Source: a virus
Virus record (IMG/VR): IMGVR_UViG_3300034044_000048
Coordinates: 1-64,000 of that record
DNA: 64,000 nucleotides
Strand: one strand, 5' to 3'
Shown here: piece after piece, positions 53,501-60,686 of the stretch
How the letters are laid out: the number at the start of each line of letters is the position of its first letter
How positions within the stretch are numbered: the first letter of the stretch is position 1
The notes under the pieces: generated by a model
The model's database searches: none
What the model was told of the DNA's origin: nothing
The model's input: only the letters and a program-made list of their open reading frames with translations
Program-made: the position numbers and the translations under genes

Positions 53501-56057
53501 AGTAGAAGATGGGGATATAGAAGTAATTACAAGCGACAACATTAAAAAATTCAAAAATCCATTTTTTATTGAAAGAATTTTAGAAAAAGATGAAGAATTT
53601 AAAAATTGGTTTTTGAATAATCATTATGAAAAAGAAGTATTTAATACTAAAACTTTTGAAAAAGAAATTATATATGAACCTTCACATGCCTGGACTTATG
53701 TTAAACCAAGAGATGAGAAATATTATGAAAAAACTGAAATATTAGAAGAAGATGGTATAACAGTTAAAGAAGTTTTACATGGTGTACCTAATATGAAATA
53801 TAAGGAAAAAATAGTTAAAGATGAATACTATGTAGGATATGATAAAGAAACAGGTAAAATAGATAATTCAGTTTGGAAAGATGTTCAAGGTAACCAATTA
53901 CCTAAATCTTTAGAAGAAATGGAAAAAGTAGATAAAGATTTACTTGATGAACATAATATTGAATTAGAAAAGTTTTTTGGAAATAAATTTTCTTATGATC
54001 ATTACATTAACAGAAATTATTTAAAATTAAAAGAAGAAAATGATACAAGATTTGAAGTATTAGAAGAATTAAAAAATTTTCATTTAAAAAATCAAGAAAA
54101 AGCTCATAAACATGCAAGATTAGGTTATGAATTACCAAGATTTAGAAAAACTACTGATCAATATATATTAAATAGTTCAACTGATGATGATAATAAATCA
54201 ATAGGTGGAAGATTATGGGGTGGTATTTCTGCAAAATTTGTAAAAAAGGCAGATGATTTTGAAGAAGTAGGTGCTAATTTTGATTCTGAAGCTTTATATG
54301 TTGATTTAGATATATTTGCTAATGATAATGTTAAAATACCTGTAAGAGGTAAGTTTAATTTACCTATAGATCAAGTTAATTTAGATGTTATAGGCTCTAC
54401 AATGGCATATTATTTATCAATTGAACAACATCAAACTTTATCTAAATTGCATCCTTTTGCTAGAGCTATGTCTAGATTATCTGAAGAAAACCCTGTTGAT
54501 ATTAAAAAAGTTTTAATTAATAGTTATACTAAAAGATTAATACCTGGAAAAACTAATAATAGAAAAGAAGTAATTGAAGCTATGATTGCTATGACCTTTG
54601 AAGGAAAAAAATTAAAAGATAGCAATAATAATGCAACTTTAATTAGAATCATGAATACTATGTTAAAGACAGCTTCTCATACTTATTTTGCTTTAGATGT
54701 TCAATCAGCTGTAAAGAACTATTTAGGTGCTAGATGGCAAATTTCTCAAGAATCTTTTAGAGGAAAATATTACACATATAAAGATTATGTAAAAGCAAGA
54801 CCTTGGGCTGTAAAAACATCAACTCAAATATCACAAGAAATATATAGTACAACTGCTAAATCTTTAAATGTACAATTAACGGAAGTTTTTGATGTTCCTC
54901 AAGGTAGAATGACTTCTAAATTTGGAGAATCTCCTGGGAGGTCTTTAAAAAGAGATGTTTTTAATTTTACTTGGTTTACTTCACACAGAAAATGGTTAGA
55001 ATTAGAAGCAAGTTTAGAGCAATTTGGAGCATTGATGAATGCAACAATGATAAAAATTAAAACAGAAGATGGAGAAAAGGAAATAAGTTATTTAAAAGCT
55101 TGGGAAATAGATGAAAAAGGAAGACTTAAATTAAAAGAAGGAATTGATAAAAAATATGATATTAATGGTTCTGAATTTAATAGACTTAAACATTTAAATC
55201 ATGAACTATCTAATAAAAAACAAGGGGCTTATGCAGAATTAGAACAACCTGCTGCTTCAAGATATTTAATGTTTAGACCTGTAATAGCTTTAAAAAAATA
55301 TTTTAGTCCTATGTTGATAGATAGATGGGGTCATGTAAATTTAAGATGGGAGTCTGGTCTTAGAGCGGATCCTAGAATTAATCTAGGAATGGGTCAAGAG
55401 CATATGGGTTGGTATATTCAAAATTTAGTAACTTTTTCAAAATTAATTGAAAGTAGATTCAAATATGCACTTACCATGACTAAAGAAGAAAAAAGAGCTT
55501 TAATGTTAGGAGCTTTAGGTGTGCTAAGATTAAAAGTTTTCTCTTTAATATTAACCCTTCTATGGGATCTTACTGATGGAATGTGGGGTTGGGATGATGA
55601 TGATGAAGATAGAAATGATAAATTAAAAGCTAGAAGTGGGGCTCTTCCTTCTTTTTGGACAGAAGAAAAATATACTAAAGATTTTAATGTAGTCGGTTGG
55701 TTATCTTCTCATTTAACTCTTATGGCTATTGAAGCTCAATCTGAATATGAAAATTTTATACCTTTACCAGGATATGGTCTTAATTCTCAATATCAAACAG
55801 TTGCAGAAGATTTTTCTATTGCTTTTGGAGGTTCTATAAAAATTTATAGAAATATATTGGAAGATCTATATTTTACAGCTACAGGAAATAAAATAGTTGA
55901 ATATCAAAAAAAAGCCGGTGTTATGAAGTTTCAACAAGAGGGTTCTAATAAATTTTGGGCTGATTTTTGGAGATTAGTTGGTGTAAAAGAAAAATACTTC
56001 GATCCTTCAAAAGGTATTAAAAATAGACATTCAATTTCAACCTCATATAGAAGATAA
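50487..56057 (+). CDS. Giant ejection-type protein with zincin motif, N-terminal Cys
   Basis: 1856 residues. The first 50 residues (C3, then EFIQLQEELKIDK, ALWIKENN and PTPNEL) are homologous by eye to the start of the 45566 protein. H145-E-F-S-H149 in a helix after strand KIYFVKG is a zincin motif; EEVIVKTITD about 50 residues later may give the third ligand. Residues 280-960 are long coiled coils. The C-terminal 500 residues are better conserved in style: compact helices with many Trp/Arg, a hydrophobic stretch at about 1680-1705 (LGALGVLRLKVFSLILTLLW) followed by an acidic DDDDED loop. It may be membrane-active, like inner-core proteins of podoviruses or LPD38-type polyvalent domains. C3 is the only cysteine. 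It is the last rightward gene. Confidence 0.6.
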   Translation: MKCAIKTDAEFIQLQEELKIDKNSLLVRTALWIKENNSDRYPTPNELKKFYEDNFDVIPFEKAVKDFFNEKKQTIEKSEDFLIEFSSKLTSNLGLKNNIIEFITPENAKILTQDSKNPYTNQKSFFYKGKIYFVKGNFNFETVIHEFSHIFVKAISIDNEKLFNKLFDDIIKTDKGKLFLKESLEEYPGLTKNHSQIKEEVIVKTITDYHLNNSNETKNIIDRIIFAIKQLIRKIFKVNPKNLSLNTSIKELSELIVDGSWNVNMNVISDSNIVSYLSEYKERYKSFKKAFESEEGRMAILHQLTLNSKIVRNQLKRLSETEDNIKEQLTETFTTLSDEFLFDVMQSNIGKQLDSREKIKLAASEKIDELKEFEKKIEALAFNLDTLDEMLINIESDIAYMKTSPGYIENLKKTAFYDESLDQWIKYLEEFKLNLEDSNVSIVSALYKDISELQDKATILKRKAKKIYEKGMGKTLSEVFEPTKDKMLEHFNEQIAEKEKQLKKVKKGTKVYDLLVKDIEGLKKVIERINIDPEEMIKHLTGKKGDIGFLHAYLENFLSNQDPSIASFALFVKEHLSNTQAKVHNDYSEFLTKISPKLNKLGVKPSEMSKFAKLFLFTDKTYKYNDDGEIEEFEVLTYLNEYQNYKYTLKKINHELEKANLNYDRKRTPENLKKLEEIQKLKDTHLDLFFKKKFVDEFYQANKILDNSKYGEELKNEIERIFSEIRMYQSSHPDPHVVYDDYEIVESLLSEYKSLFSLHDKYGNKKTGEELEKAEILNKWRNEKNKFYRWETKHGAFKSAYENFIKKLEISLEKQNIKKGSEEWDIEYNKQKKEWERLNLSTKIKDSFYEERSKILSLINEILGREEQDLPEYYEDIIDNLNPEKDSDGIPNGTIMTEEKLKNILELNKKAEELREISSQNTLSFSEKKELNLLIRKLASGKTLTEKEIKRKKELEQKNKPLSKALKTQLNILYQKLNKLQERTPTNYYYDILNNFYRKIQIADGVEDGDIEVITSDNIKKFKNPFFIERILEKDEEFKNWFLNNHYEKEVFNTKTFEKEIIYEPSHAWTYVKPRDEKYYEKTEILEEDGITVKEVLHGVPNMKYKEKIVKDEYYVGYDKETGKIDNSVWKDVQGNQLPKSLEEMEKVDKDLLDEHNIELEKFFGNKFSYDHYINRNYLKLKEENDTRFEVLEELKNFHLKNQEKAHKHARLGYELPRFRKTTDQYILNSSTDDDNKSIGGRLWGGISAKFVKKADDFEEVGANFDSEALYVDLDIFANDNVKIPVRGKFNLPIDQVNLDVIGSTMAYYLSIEQHQTLSKLHPFARAMSRLSEENPVDIKKVLINSYTKRLIPGKTNNRKEVIEAMIAMTFEGKKLKDSNNNATLIRIMNTMLKTASHTYFALDVQSAVKNYLGARWQISQESFRGKYYTYKDYVKARPWAVKTSTQISQEIYSTTAKSLNVQLTEVFDVPQGRMTSKFGESPGRSLKRDVFNFTWFTSHRKWLELEASLEQFGALMNATMIKIKTEDGEKEISYLKAWEIDEKGRLKLKEGIDKKYDINGSEFNRLKHLNHELSNKKQGAYAELEQPAASRYLMFRPVIALKKYFSPMLIDRWGHVNLRWESGLRADPRINLGMGQEHMGWYIQNLVTFSKLIESRFKYALTMTKEEKRALMLGALGVLRLKVFSLILTLLWDLTDGMWGWDDDDEDRNDKLKARSGALPSFWTEEKYTKDFNVVGWLSSHLTLMAIEAQSEYENFIPLPGYGLNSQYQTVAEDFSIAFGGSIKIYRNILEDLYFTATGNKIVEYQKKAGVMKFQQEGSNKFWADFWRLVGVKEKYFDPSKGIKNRHSISTSYRR

Positions 56058-56077
56058 AAATCCATTCAAAAAAAAAA

Positions 56078-56105
56078 AGGGGGTAAGCTTAATAGCCTAC
56101 CCCCT
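56078..56105. terminator. Bidirectional terminator between convergent modules
   Basis: AGGGGGTA and TACCCCCT form an 8-bp outer stem, and GCT/AGC a 3-bp inner stem after an A-C mismatch, with loop TAAT. Leftward transcripts meet eleven U residues after the stem (the A-run at 56068-56078 on the plus strand), so termination is strong that way; rightward transcripts meet a weaker T-rich stretch. It stands 21 bp after the last rightward gene. Confidence 0.85.
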
Positions 56106-56198
56106 TGTGTTAATTTTAAATTTCCAAAATAATATTATTATTTTACACTTTATAATATTCTTCAAAAACTGAAGAGTTTAGAAATATAGTATTATTTT

Positions 56199-56573
56199 TT
56201 ATGGAATCATTCCCATTGATTCCATTTCTTTATAATCCATAAAAATGATTTTATTATCACCAATGTTTATTTCATTTCTATCAAAAAATTCTTTTTTTAT
56301 AACAGCTAGATTACCTGTTCTATAAGGATTTTTCATATCTTCTGTTTTTTCAGGATCTATTCCTATCACTACAATTCCTAGTTTTGTATATAATTCACAT
56401 TTTTCACAAGGTTTTTCTGAAATACCTACTACTTTATTATGTAATTCTTTTATTTCTTGAGCCTTTTTTTCTGTTAATATTTGATTCATTACTAGTGGTC
56501 CGTCCATTTCTTTTAAACAAACAGGACATAATTCTTTTGTTAAAGCTACTTCTAAATTATTATTATTTTTCAT
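56199..56573 (-). CDS. Zinc-ribbon protein
   Basis: 124 residues. CPVC at residues 16-19 and CEKC near 56-59 form one four-cysteine zinc site with about 37 residues between the pairs. The intervening helix LVMNQILTEKKAQEIKELHNKVVGISEKP and the following strand GIVVIGID with KTEDMKNPYRTGN look conserved and are reminiscent of small zinc-binding proteins of Bacteroidota phages. The C-terminus is Met-rich. It is the last gene of the leftward module; its start overlaps the previous gene's end by 11 bp. The partner or nucleic-acid target is unknown. Confidence 0.6.
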   Translation of the reverse strand: MKNNNNLEVALTKELCPVCLKEMDGPLVMNQILTEKKAQEIKELHNKVVGISEKPCEKCELYTKLGIVVIGIDPEKTEDMKNPYRTGNLAVIKKEFFDRNEINIGDNKIIFMDYKEMESMGMIP

Positions 56574-56910
56574 CTTTTATTATTTTTATTTCTATTTTAT
56601 TTTTATCAACAGCTTTTATTAATTCTCCAATATAAGCTATTTTATCTGGTTCTAAAGAACTTAATTTTTTAGAAATTTCTAAAATCCCTTCTTCTACCAT
56701 TCTTGATATTTCTTCATCTTTTTCCCAAATAGTATTAATGTAATTATCACAAACTTTTGAAATTTGTGTTTCAAACCTTTTACAACTGTTTTTTAAAGAA
56801 GTTTTATAAAAATTTGTATTTTGTAAATCATCTAAACTTTCATGTAAAATTTGTGAAGCTACTAATGCTGTTATTAAAATAAGTGATAATTTTTCTTCTT
56901 TTTCATTCAT
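56563..56910 (-). CDS. Small helical protein, unknown
   Basis: 115 residues, mainly helix, with two cysteines near residues 43 and 54. A moderately hydrophobic stretch near residues 9-24 (LSLILITALVASQILHES) could be a signal-anchor or a buried helix. The rest is charged, with a lysine-rich end. The ATG overlaps the stop of the preceding 56-codon gene as ATGA, so translation is coupled to a membrane gene. No family recognised. Confidence 0.45.
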   Translation of the reverse strand: MNEKEEKLSLILITALVASQILHESLDDLQNTNFYKTSLKNSCKRFETQISKVCDNYINTIWEKDEEISRMVEEGILEISKKLSSLEPDKIAYIGELIKAVDKNKIEIKIIKDEK

Positions 56911-57077
56911 ATTAAATTAAATTCTTTTAAAAAATAAATAACAGGAAAAGATATTCCTATTACACCTATTATTTTAAGTAATATTTTAATTAACAATTTA
57001 GAATCTATTTCTGCTAAAATCCAAAACATAGATTGTATCATTGCTATTATCATTACTGTTATTATCATTATTTTCAT
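56907..57077 (-). CDS. 56-residue membrane protein, two helices
   Basis: The frame starts MKIMIITVMIIAM and consists almost entirely of two hydrophobic segments (residues 2-23 and 28-51), separated by the short polar stretch AEIDSK, with a final KEFNLI. The start lies 2 bp after the stop of the 57080 gene and the stop overlaps the next start as ATGA, which supports real expression. Size and topology would suit a holin, an anti-holin or a membrane regulator; there is no nearby endolysin in the window to decide. Confidence 0.55.
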   Translation of the reverse strand: MKIMIITVMIIAMIQSMFWILAEIDSKLLIKILLKIIGVIGISFPVIYFLKEFNLI

Positions 57078-57079
57078 AG

Positions 57080-57463
57080 TTATTTAAAATTTTTTGTTGT
57101 TTTAATATATATATAAGTCCAAACACCTCTTAATAATAAAAACAATAAAATATTTTCATAAATTGATAAAATATATTTTTGATTTATTATTAAAATTGCT
57201 AAAATGATTATTATACTTGAAGTTATAAATTTAATAAGTTCATTAAATCCAGTTAAAAAACTAAAAAAATAGACTGAACCTAAAAATTTATTACCTTTTT
57301 TAATAAAAGGTTTTTTGTATTTATTTTTCCAAGATTTAGTTGGATTAAAGTATTCATCATTTAAGTTTTTAAAAGCTGATTTTTTATATCTAAAACTTAT
57401 CACTTCTTGAACTGCCAATAACATTGCTGTTATTCCTAAAAGGGTTGATATAATTATTTCCAT
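57080..57463 (-). CDS. Small membrane protein
   Basis: 127 residues with about four membrane segments: residues 3-20 (IISTLLGITAMLLAVQEV), 65-85 (SVYFFSFLTGFNELIKF), 80-98 (TSSIIIILAILIINQ) and 100-120 (ENILLFLLLRGVWTYIYI). A basic loop at 22-60 would lie in the cytoplasm by the positive-inside rule. No enzymatic motif is seen. It sits immediately after a 32-codon gene (TAA directly followed by ATG). It belongs to a run of three small hydrophobic genes downstream of the polymerase. Confidence 0.55.
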   Translation of the reverse strand: MEIIISTLLGITAMLLAVQEVISFRYKKSAFKNLNDEYFNPTKSWKNKYKKPFIKKGNKFLGSVYFFSFLTGFNELIKFITSSIIIILAILIINQKYILSIYENILLFLLLRGVWTYIYIKTTKNFK

Positions 57464-57562
57464 TTATTTTTTTTTTAAAATTATTAATATTTTTTTTATT
57501 ATGTGTTTATAAATATAAAACACTTCTTTTGAAGTACTGTATTGTTTATTTTCTAAATTCAT
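57464..57562 (-). CDS. 32-residue basic hydrophobic peptide
   Basis: The start codon overlaps the polymerase stop (TAATG) and the stop is directly followed by the next ATG, so a ribosome leaving the polymerase gene could translate it without a gap. The C-terminal half (FYIYKHIIKKILIILKKK) is an amphipathic basic helix. It may be a real small gene or only a coupling leader. Confidence 0.4.
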   Translation of the reverse strand: MNLENKQYSTSKEVFYIYKHIIKKILIILKKK

Positions 57563-59544
57563 TAGAATAAAGTTAATTGATTTTCTTTGTTACTTAATAT
57601 GTTATTTATTTCATCATATATGTTTTTTATATAATAAGAGTTTTCTATTTTATAGTCTTTCCATTCTTTTTTTTCTACTTTATTAAATATTTTGCTTAAC
57701 CATCTACCACTTTCAACTTGTATTTCTCTACCGTCTGTTTTATTGCATTTAATTATTTTACTTCCTTCTTTTGATACATAATACCTAATTACTTTTTGTT
57801 GCTTCTTTTTTTTATAGATTCCTTTTTCAATATATCTTTCTTCAAAATACCAATCTCCTTTTATTTTTTTACCTATACAATAATCAAATATGTTTTTATT
57901 TTCTTCTATTGTGGTTTCTGGTGTTTTATTTAATAAAAAGAAATTATATACAGCTTTTCTTATTATTAATGAACTTTTATTTTTATGAAGAGGAATTTCT
58001 TCAAAAGCATATCTTCCTTTACATTTAGTTTTTGCTTCATAATATTTACCATTTTCTTTTTTCATTAATGAAAATTCTGTTCTTTTTTCATATTTTTCTT
58101 TTGTTATTTCTTCATAAGGATGTACACCTATATAATTATTTACATCACTTAATATTATTTTTTGATAGGTTTCATGTTCTAACACCATTTTAGTAAGAGT
58201 TTCCCAGTTTTTACAAATTTCCATATATTTATCTTTTTGATTTCTAGGTATATGCATTTCTAATCCATCTGTGTTAATCATTATAAGTTTAGAACCTGGT
58301 ATTCCTTCTAAAAGTCGTTCATATAACATTAATAAGGATAATTGACCATTTATTGTATTTCGCATTGTAAATTCAGGATCATATAAAAAAGAATGTTTCT
58401 CATTACTTAAACCATAAGTTGCATTTAAAATAATTTTATAGATGTAATTTCTTATATCTGTTTTTGGTATTTTAATTCTTTCATTGTAAAACCATTCATA
58501 TAAGTCATAAAATATTTTATTTGGTATATGAGCAGGAGACCATTTATTTCTTATTGATAAATTTGGATAATACGATTTTACATCAGAAGACATAATAATT
58601 AAATCTTCATTTTCTTCATATATACCCTGCTTTGATGCTCCATGAATACCACCTAAACCAAAATCTATAGTTACATCTTCTTGTTTTAAACTTAATTTAA
58701 TTGCACCCTTCATTTTTAAAGGGTCTATTATTAAACTTTTAAATTTTTCATGAATTACTTTAAAGTTATTTCTTTTAAAGGTTATATAAGGTAATATAAT
58801 GTCTTTTACTACTATTTCTTTTCTATAAGTTTTCTTATATTTAAAATATTTTTTAGGCTTATTTGTTTTCTTACTTAAGAAATGTAGAAATAATTCTTTT
58901 GAGATTTTAGGTTCTGATGCACTATATAGATTTATTTTATATTGTTTACTTAATTTGTTTCTTAAATTTATTTCTTTTTTTGAAAGATATAGAATATTTT
59001 TAGTTGCCTTTACATCATTAATACAATAATTAATTATTTCATCAATTTGATCTTGGGTTTCAATTTTTGTTGAATGATGGATAGGCATATCTTTTAAATT
59101 ATACCAATCCATTGAAAATTCAATCCATTTTAAAGAACTTCTTTTTTGTGGATTATCCCAATGATTTAGTTTAAATAAATCTAATTGTAAAATTCTCATT
59201 TTAAATTCAGGATAATCTAACCATTCTTTATTTTTTGATTTTTTGATTACTTTTTGTGAATATTTATAAATAATATTAGCTAATTCTTCATTTTTTAATT
59301 GTGAAAAGTAAAGTTCATTATCTAATATAAATTCTGTGATTTGACTATCAAAAGCTAATCCATTAAAATGTATATGTCTTTCTTTATTTTTAATATTTGT
59401 TTTTAAAAAATCTAAAAAAGGAATTATTTCATTTTTAAATTTATCAATTCTGAAGATTTTTATTTCATCAGTTTTATGTTCTATAAATACAGCACAAAAA
59501 CAATTGACTAAAGTTTCATAATCCATTACCCAATGTTTTTTCAT
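57562..59544 (-). CDS. Family B DNA polymerase with proofreading domain
   Basis: 660 residues, a compact PolB. Exonuclease: D8-Y-E10 (Exo I), N61-x4-D66 (Exo II), Y173-x3-D177 (Exo III). Polymerase: motif A SSD321VKSYYPNLS, motif B K370-x3-N374-x2-Y377-G, motif C I-N-T-D426-G-L. Motif C has Asn where most PolB enzymes have the first Asp of DTD; the second is kept. The C-terminal last six residues are NQLTLF, a good match to the bacterial sliding-clamp-binding consensus QLxLF. Replication therefore likely uses a host or phage clamp. It is the core replication gene of the leftward module; a terminator hairpin stands 18 bp before its start. Whether it is protein-primed cannot be told; a primase-polymerase gene is nearby. 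Confidence 0.9.
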   Translation of the reverse strand: MKKHWVMDYETLVNCFCAVFIEHKTDEIKIFRIDKFKNEIIPFLDFLKTNIKNKERHIHFNGLAFDSQITEFILDNELYFSQLKNEELANIIYKYSQKVIKKSKNKEWLDYPEFKMRILQLDLFKLNHWDNPQKRSSLKWIEFSMDWYNLKDMPIHHSTKIETQDQIDEIINYCINDVKATKNILYLSKKEINLRNKLSKQYKINLYSASEPKISKELFLHFLSKKTNKPKKYFKYKKTYRKEIVVKDIILPYITFKRNNFKVIHEKFKSLIIDPLKMKGAIKLSLKQEDVTIDFGLGGIHGASKQGIYEENEDLIIMSSDVKSYYPNLSIRNKWSPAHIPNKIFYDLYEWFYNERIKIPKTDIRNYIYKIILNATYGLSNEKHSFLYDPEFTMRNTINGQLSLLMLYERLLEGIPGSKLIMINTDGLEMHIPRNQKDKYMEICKNWETLTKMVLEHETYQKIILSDVNNYIGVHPYEEITKEKYEKRTEFSLMKKENGKYYEAKTKCKGRYAFEEIPLHKNKSSLIIRKAVYNFFLLNKTPETTIEENKNIFDYCIGKKIKGDWYFEERYIEKGIYKKKKQQKVIRYYVSKEGSKIIKCNKTDGREIQVESGRWLSKIFNKVEKKEWKDYKIENSYYIKNIYDEINNILSNKENQLTLF

Positions 59545-59561
59545 ATCTTTTTTTTTATTAA

Positions 59562-59601
59562 AACCAAAAAAAGACCTAAGTATTTAGGTCTTTAATTGGT
59601 T
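59562..59601 (-). terminator. Leftward terminator upstream of the polymerase gene
   Basis: AAAGACCTAA and TTAGGTCTTT form a perfect 10-bp stem with loop GTAT, extended after a 2x2 internal loop by AACCAA/TTGGTT. On the minus strand it ends in a run of T. It lies between the 59618 gene and the polymerase start, so it should cut polymerase transcription unless bypassed. Confidence 0.8.
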
Positions 59602-59617
59602 CATGTTTAACTAAAAA

Positions 59618-60049
59618 TTATTTTATTATTAAATTTGGTTCTAAAACTTTTTTATCATTTGGTGAATCCATAGTTTCCATATTTAAAAATTGTTTGTAAT
59701 CAAACTCTTTTTCATTAATTGCAAAAGTTTCAATAAATTTTTCAATTTCTTTTTCATTAGTTATATAGTATTCACTATAAGTTTCTTGACTTATTCTTTG
59801 CATTTTATAAGGTTTTTCTGGATTAGAAGCTCCTTTTTTTCTTAAAGGCTCTCCATTATCATCTAACCTAGGAACTTGATGAAAAGTTTCTTTTTTGTTT
59901 TTTCCTATAATTGCTAAAACTTTTCCTTGAGGATTGTATAGAGCCTCAACATATGGACAATTAATATCAGTTGGTATCAAGTTAAATGTTTTAACAGGTC
60001 CCCAATTACTGCTGATAAGCATCATGTTTTGTGTTGGTTTTGTATTCAT
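59618..60049 (-). CDS. Conserved small protein, possibly DNA-binding
   Basis: 143 residues from the ATG at 60049 (MNTKPTQN); an upstream TTG frame extension is rejected because the promoter lies there. The first half is beta-rich (NMMLISSNWGPVKTFNLIP, then VEALYNPQGKVLAIIGKNKK), the second half charged and helical with a Lys/Arg stretch around RKKGASNPEKPYK. It is monocistronic in appearance: a -7 type box lies 29 bp upstream and a terminator follows. Isolated strong expression beside a DNA polymerase would suit a single-strand-binding or processivity factor, but no OB-fold signature is clear. Function unknown. Confidence 0.45.
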   Translation of the reverse strand: MNTKPTQNMMLISSNWGPVKTFNLIPTDINCPYVEALYNPQGKVLAIIGKNKKETFHQVPRLDDNGEPLRKKGASNPEKPYKMQRISQETYSEYYITNEKEIEKFIETFAINEKEFDYKQFLNMETMDSPNDKKVLEPNLIIK

Positions 60050-60077
60050 AAAAAATATTTTTTGTTTGTTATTTTTA

Positions 60078-60085
60078 CAAATATA
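60078..60085 (-). promoter_or_regulatory. Candidate -7 promoter box TATATTTG
   Basis: On the minus strand TATATTTG matches the Bacteroidota TAnnTTTG box exactly, 29 bp before the ATG at 60049. No TTTG is found 19-21 bases upstream (the sequence there is A-rich), so it would be a weak or factor-dependent promoter. Confidence 0.35.
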
Positions 60086-60088
60086 CAA

Positions 60089-60676
60089 TTATTTTTCTAT
60101 TTTTTCTATTTTAAAAGTCTCTTTTTCTAAATCTGTTAATGAACATAATTCATTAACCTGCTTTAAAAGAGTTATCATTTGTGGTATATCTGTTTTATTT
60201 GTGCAAAGTAAATTTGCATATAATGTATAATAGTTTTCAGGATACAAGAATGTGTCTAAAAATGCATAATTTGCAGAGTTTATTCCATAATATTTTTTAA
60301 TTGCTTCTTTTGCATCCTTTGAAAGTTTTGAAAATTTACTTTTTATTACATTTTCAAAATCTTGTTTGTATTTTATAGAGTAATCAAATGTGTAAATTAC
60401 ATTTGATTTATCTATTTTTATGTAATCAGAAAATAATTGATGACTATATAGAAATTCATCTTCAAATTTTTTGAAATCTTTTGAATTATCATCTTTAAAT
60501 AAACATATTAACTTATTTTCTTCTATATCTATTTTATTTTCCCAAGATAGGAAAGTATTAATAGGTTTTATTTCATTTTTAGAAATAATATTTAATCTAG
60601 GGTATAAAAATACCTTTGATTTTTGAAAATAATTTCTATATATATCATCAATCATTTTTAATTGTTTTTTTGCCAT
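60089..60676 (-). CDS. Uncharacterised replication-module protein
   Basis: 195 residues, basic N-terminus (MAKKQLKMIDDIYRNYF), mixed alpha/beta, with cysteines near 62, 158 and 178. The pattern of alternating aromatic strands (SNVIYTFDYSIKYKQDF) and a helix with LSKDAKEAIKKYYGI suggests a compact soluble fold but fits no family I know. It lies 10 bp downstream of the nuclease gene and 39 bp before the 60049 start, and a perfect 12-base palindrome (TAGTATATACTA, 60678-60689) spans the junction with the nuclease gene. Confidence 0.45.
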   Translation of the reverse strand: MAKKQLKMIDDIYRNYFQKSKVFLYPRLNIISKNEIKPINTFLSWENKIDIEENKLICLFKDDNSKDFKKFEDEFLYSHQLFSDYIKIDKSNVIYTFDYSIKYKQDFENVIKSKFSKLSKDAKEAIKKYYGINSANYAFLDTFLYPENYYTLYANLLCTNKTDIPQMITLLKQVNELCSLTDLEKETFKIEKIEK

Positions 60677-60686
60677 GTAGTATATA

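Noticed and set aside
29089-56057. Inteins as the cause of cysteine-flanked ends
   Set aside because: The cysteines are at real protein ends with stop codons between genes; no intein blocks (such as a His-Asn before the splice site) were seen near any junction.
60050-60088. TTG extension (13 residues) of the 59618 gene
   Set aside because: The segment contains the TATATTTG promoter-like box, and the ATG at 60049 gives a better start.
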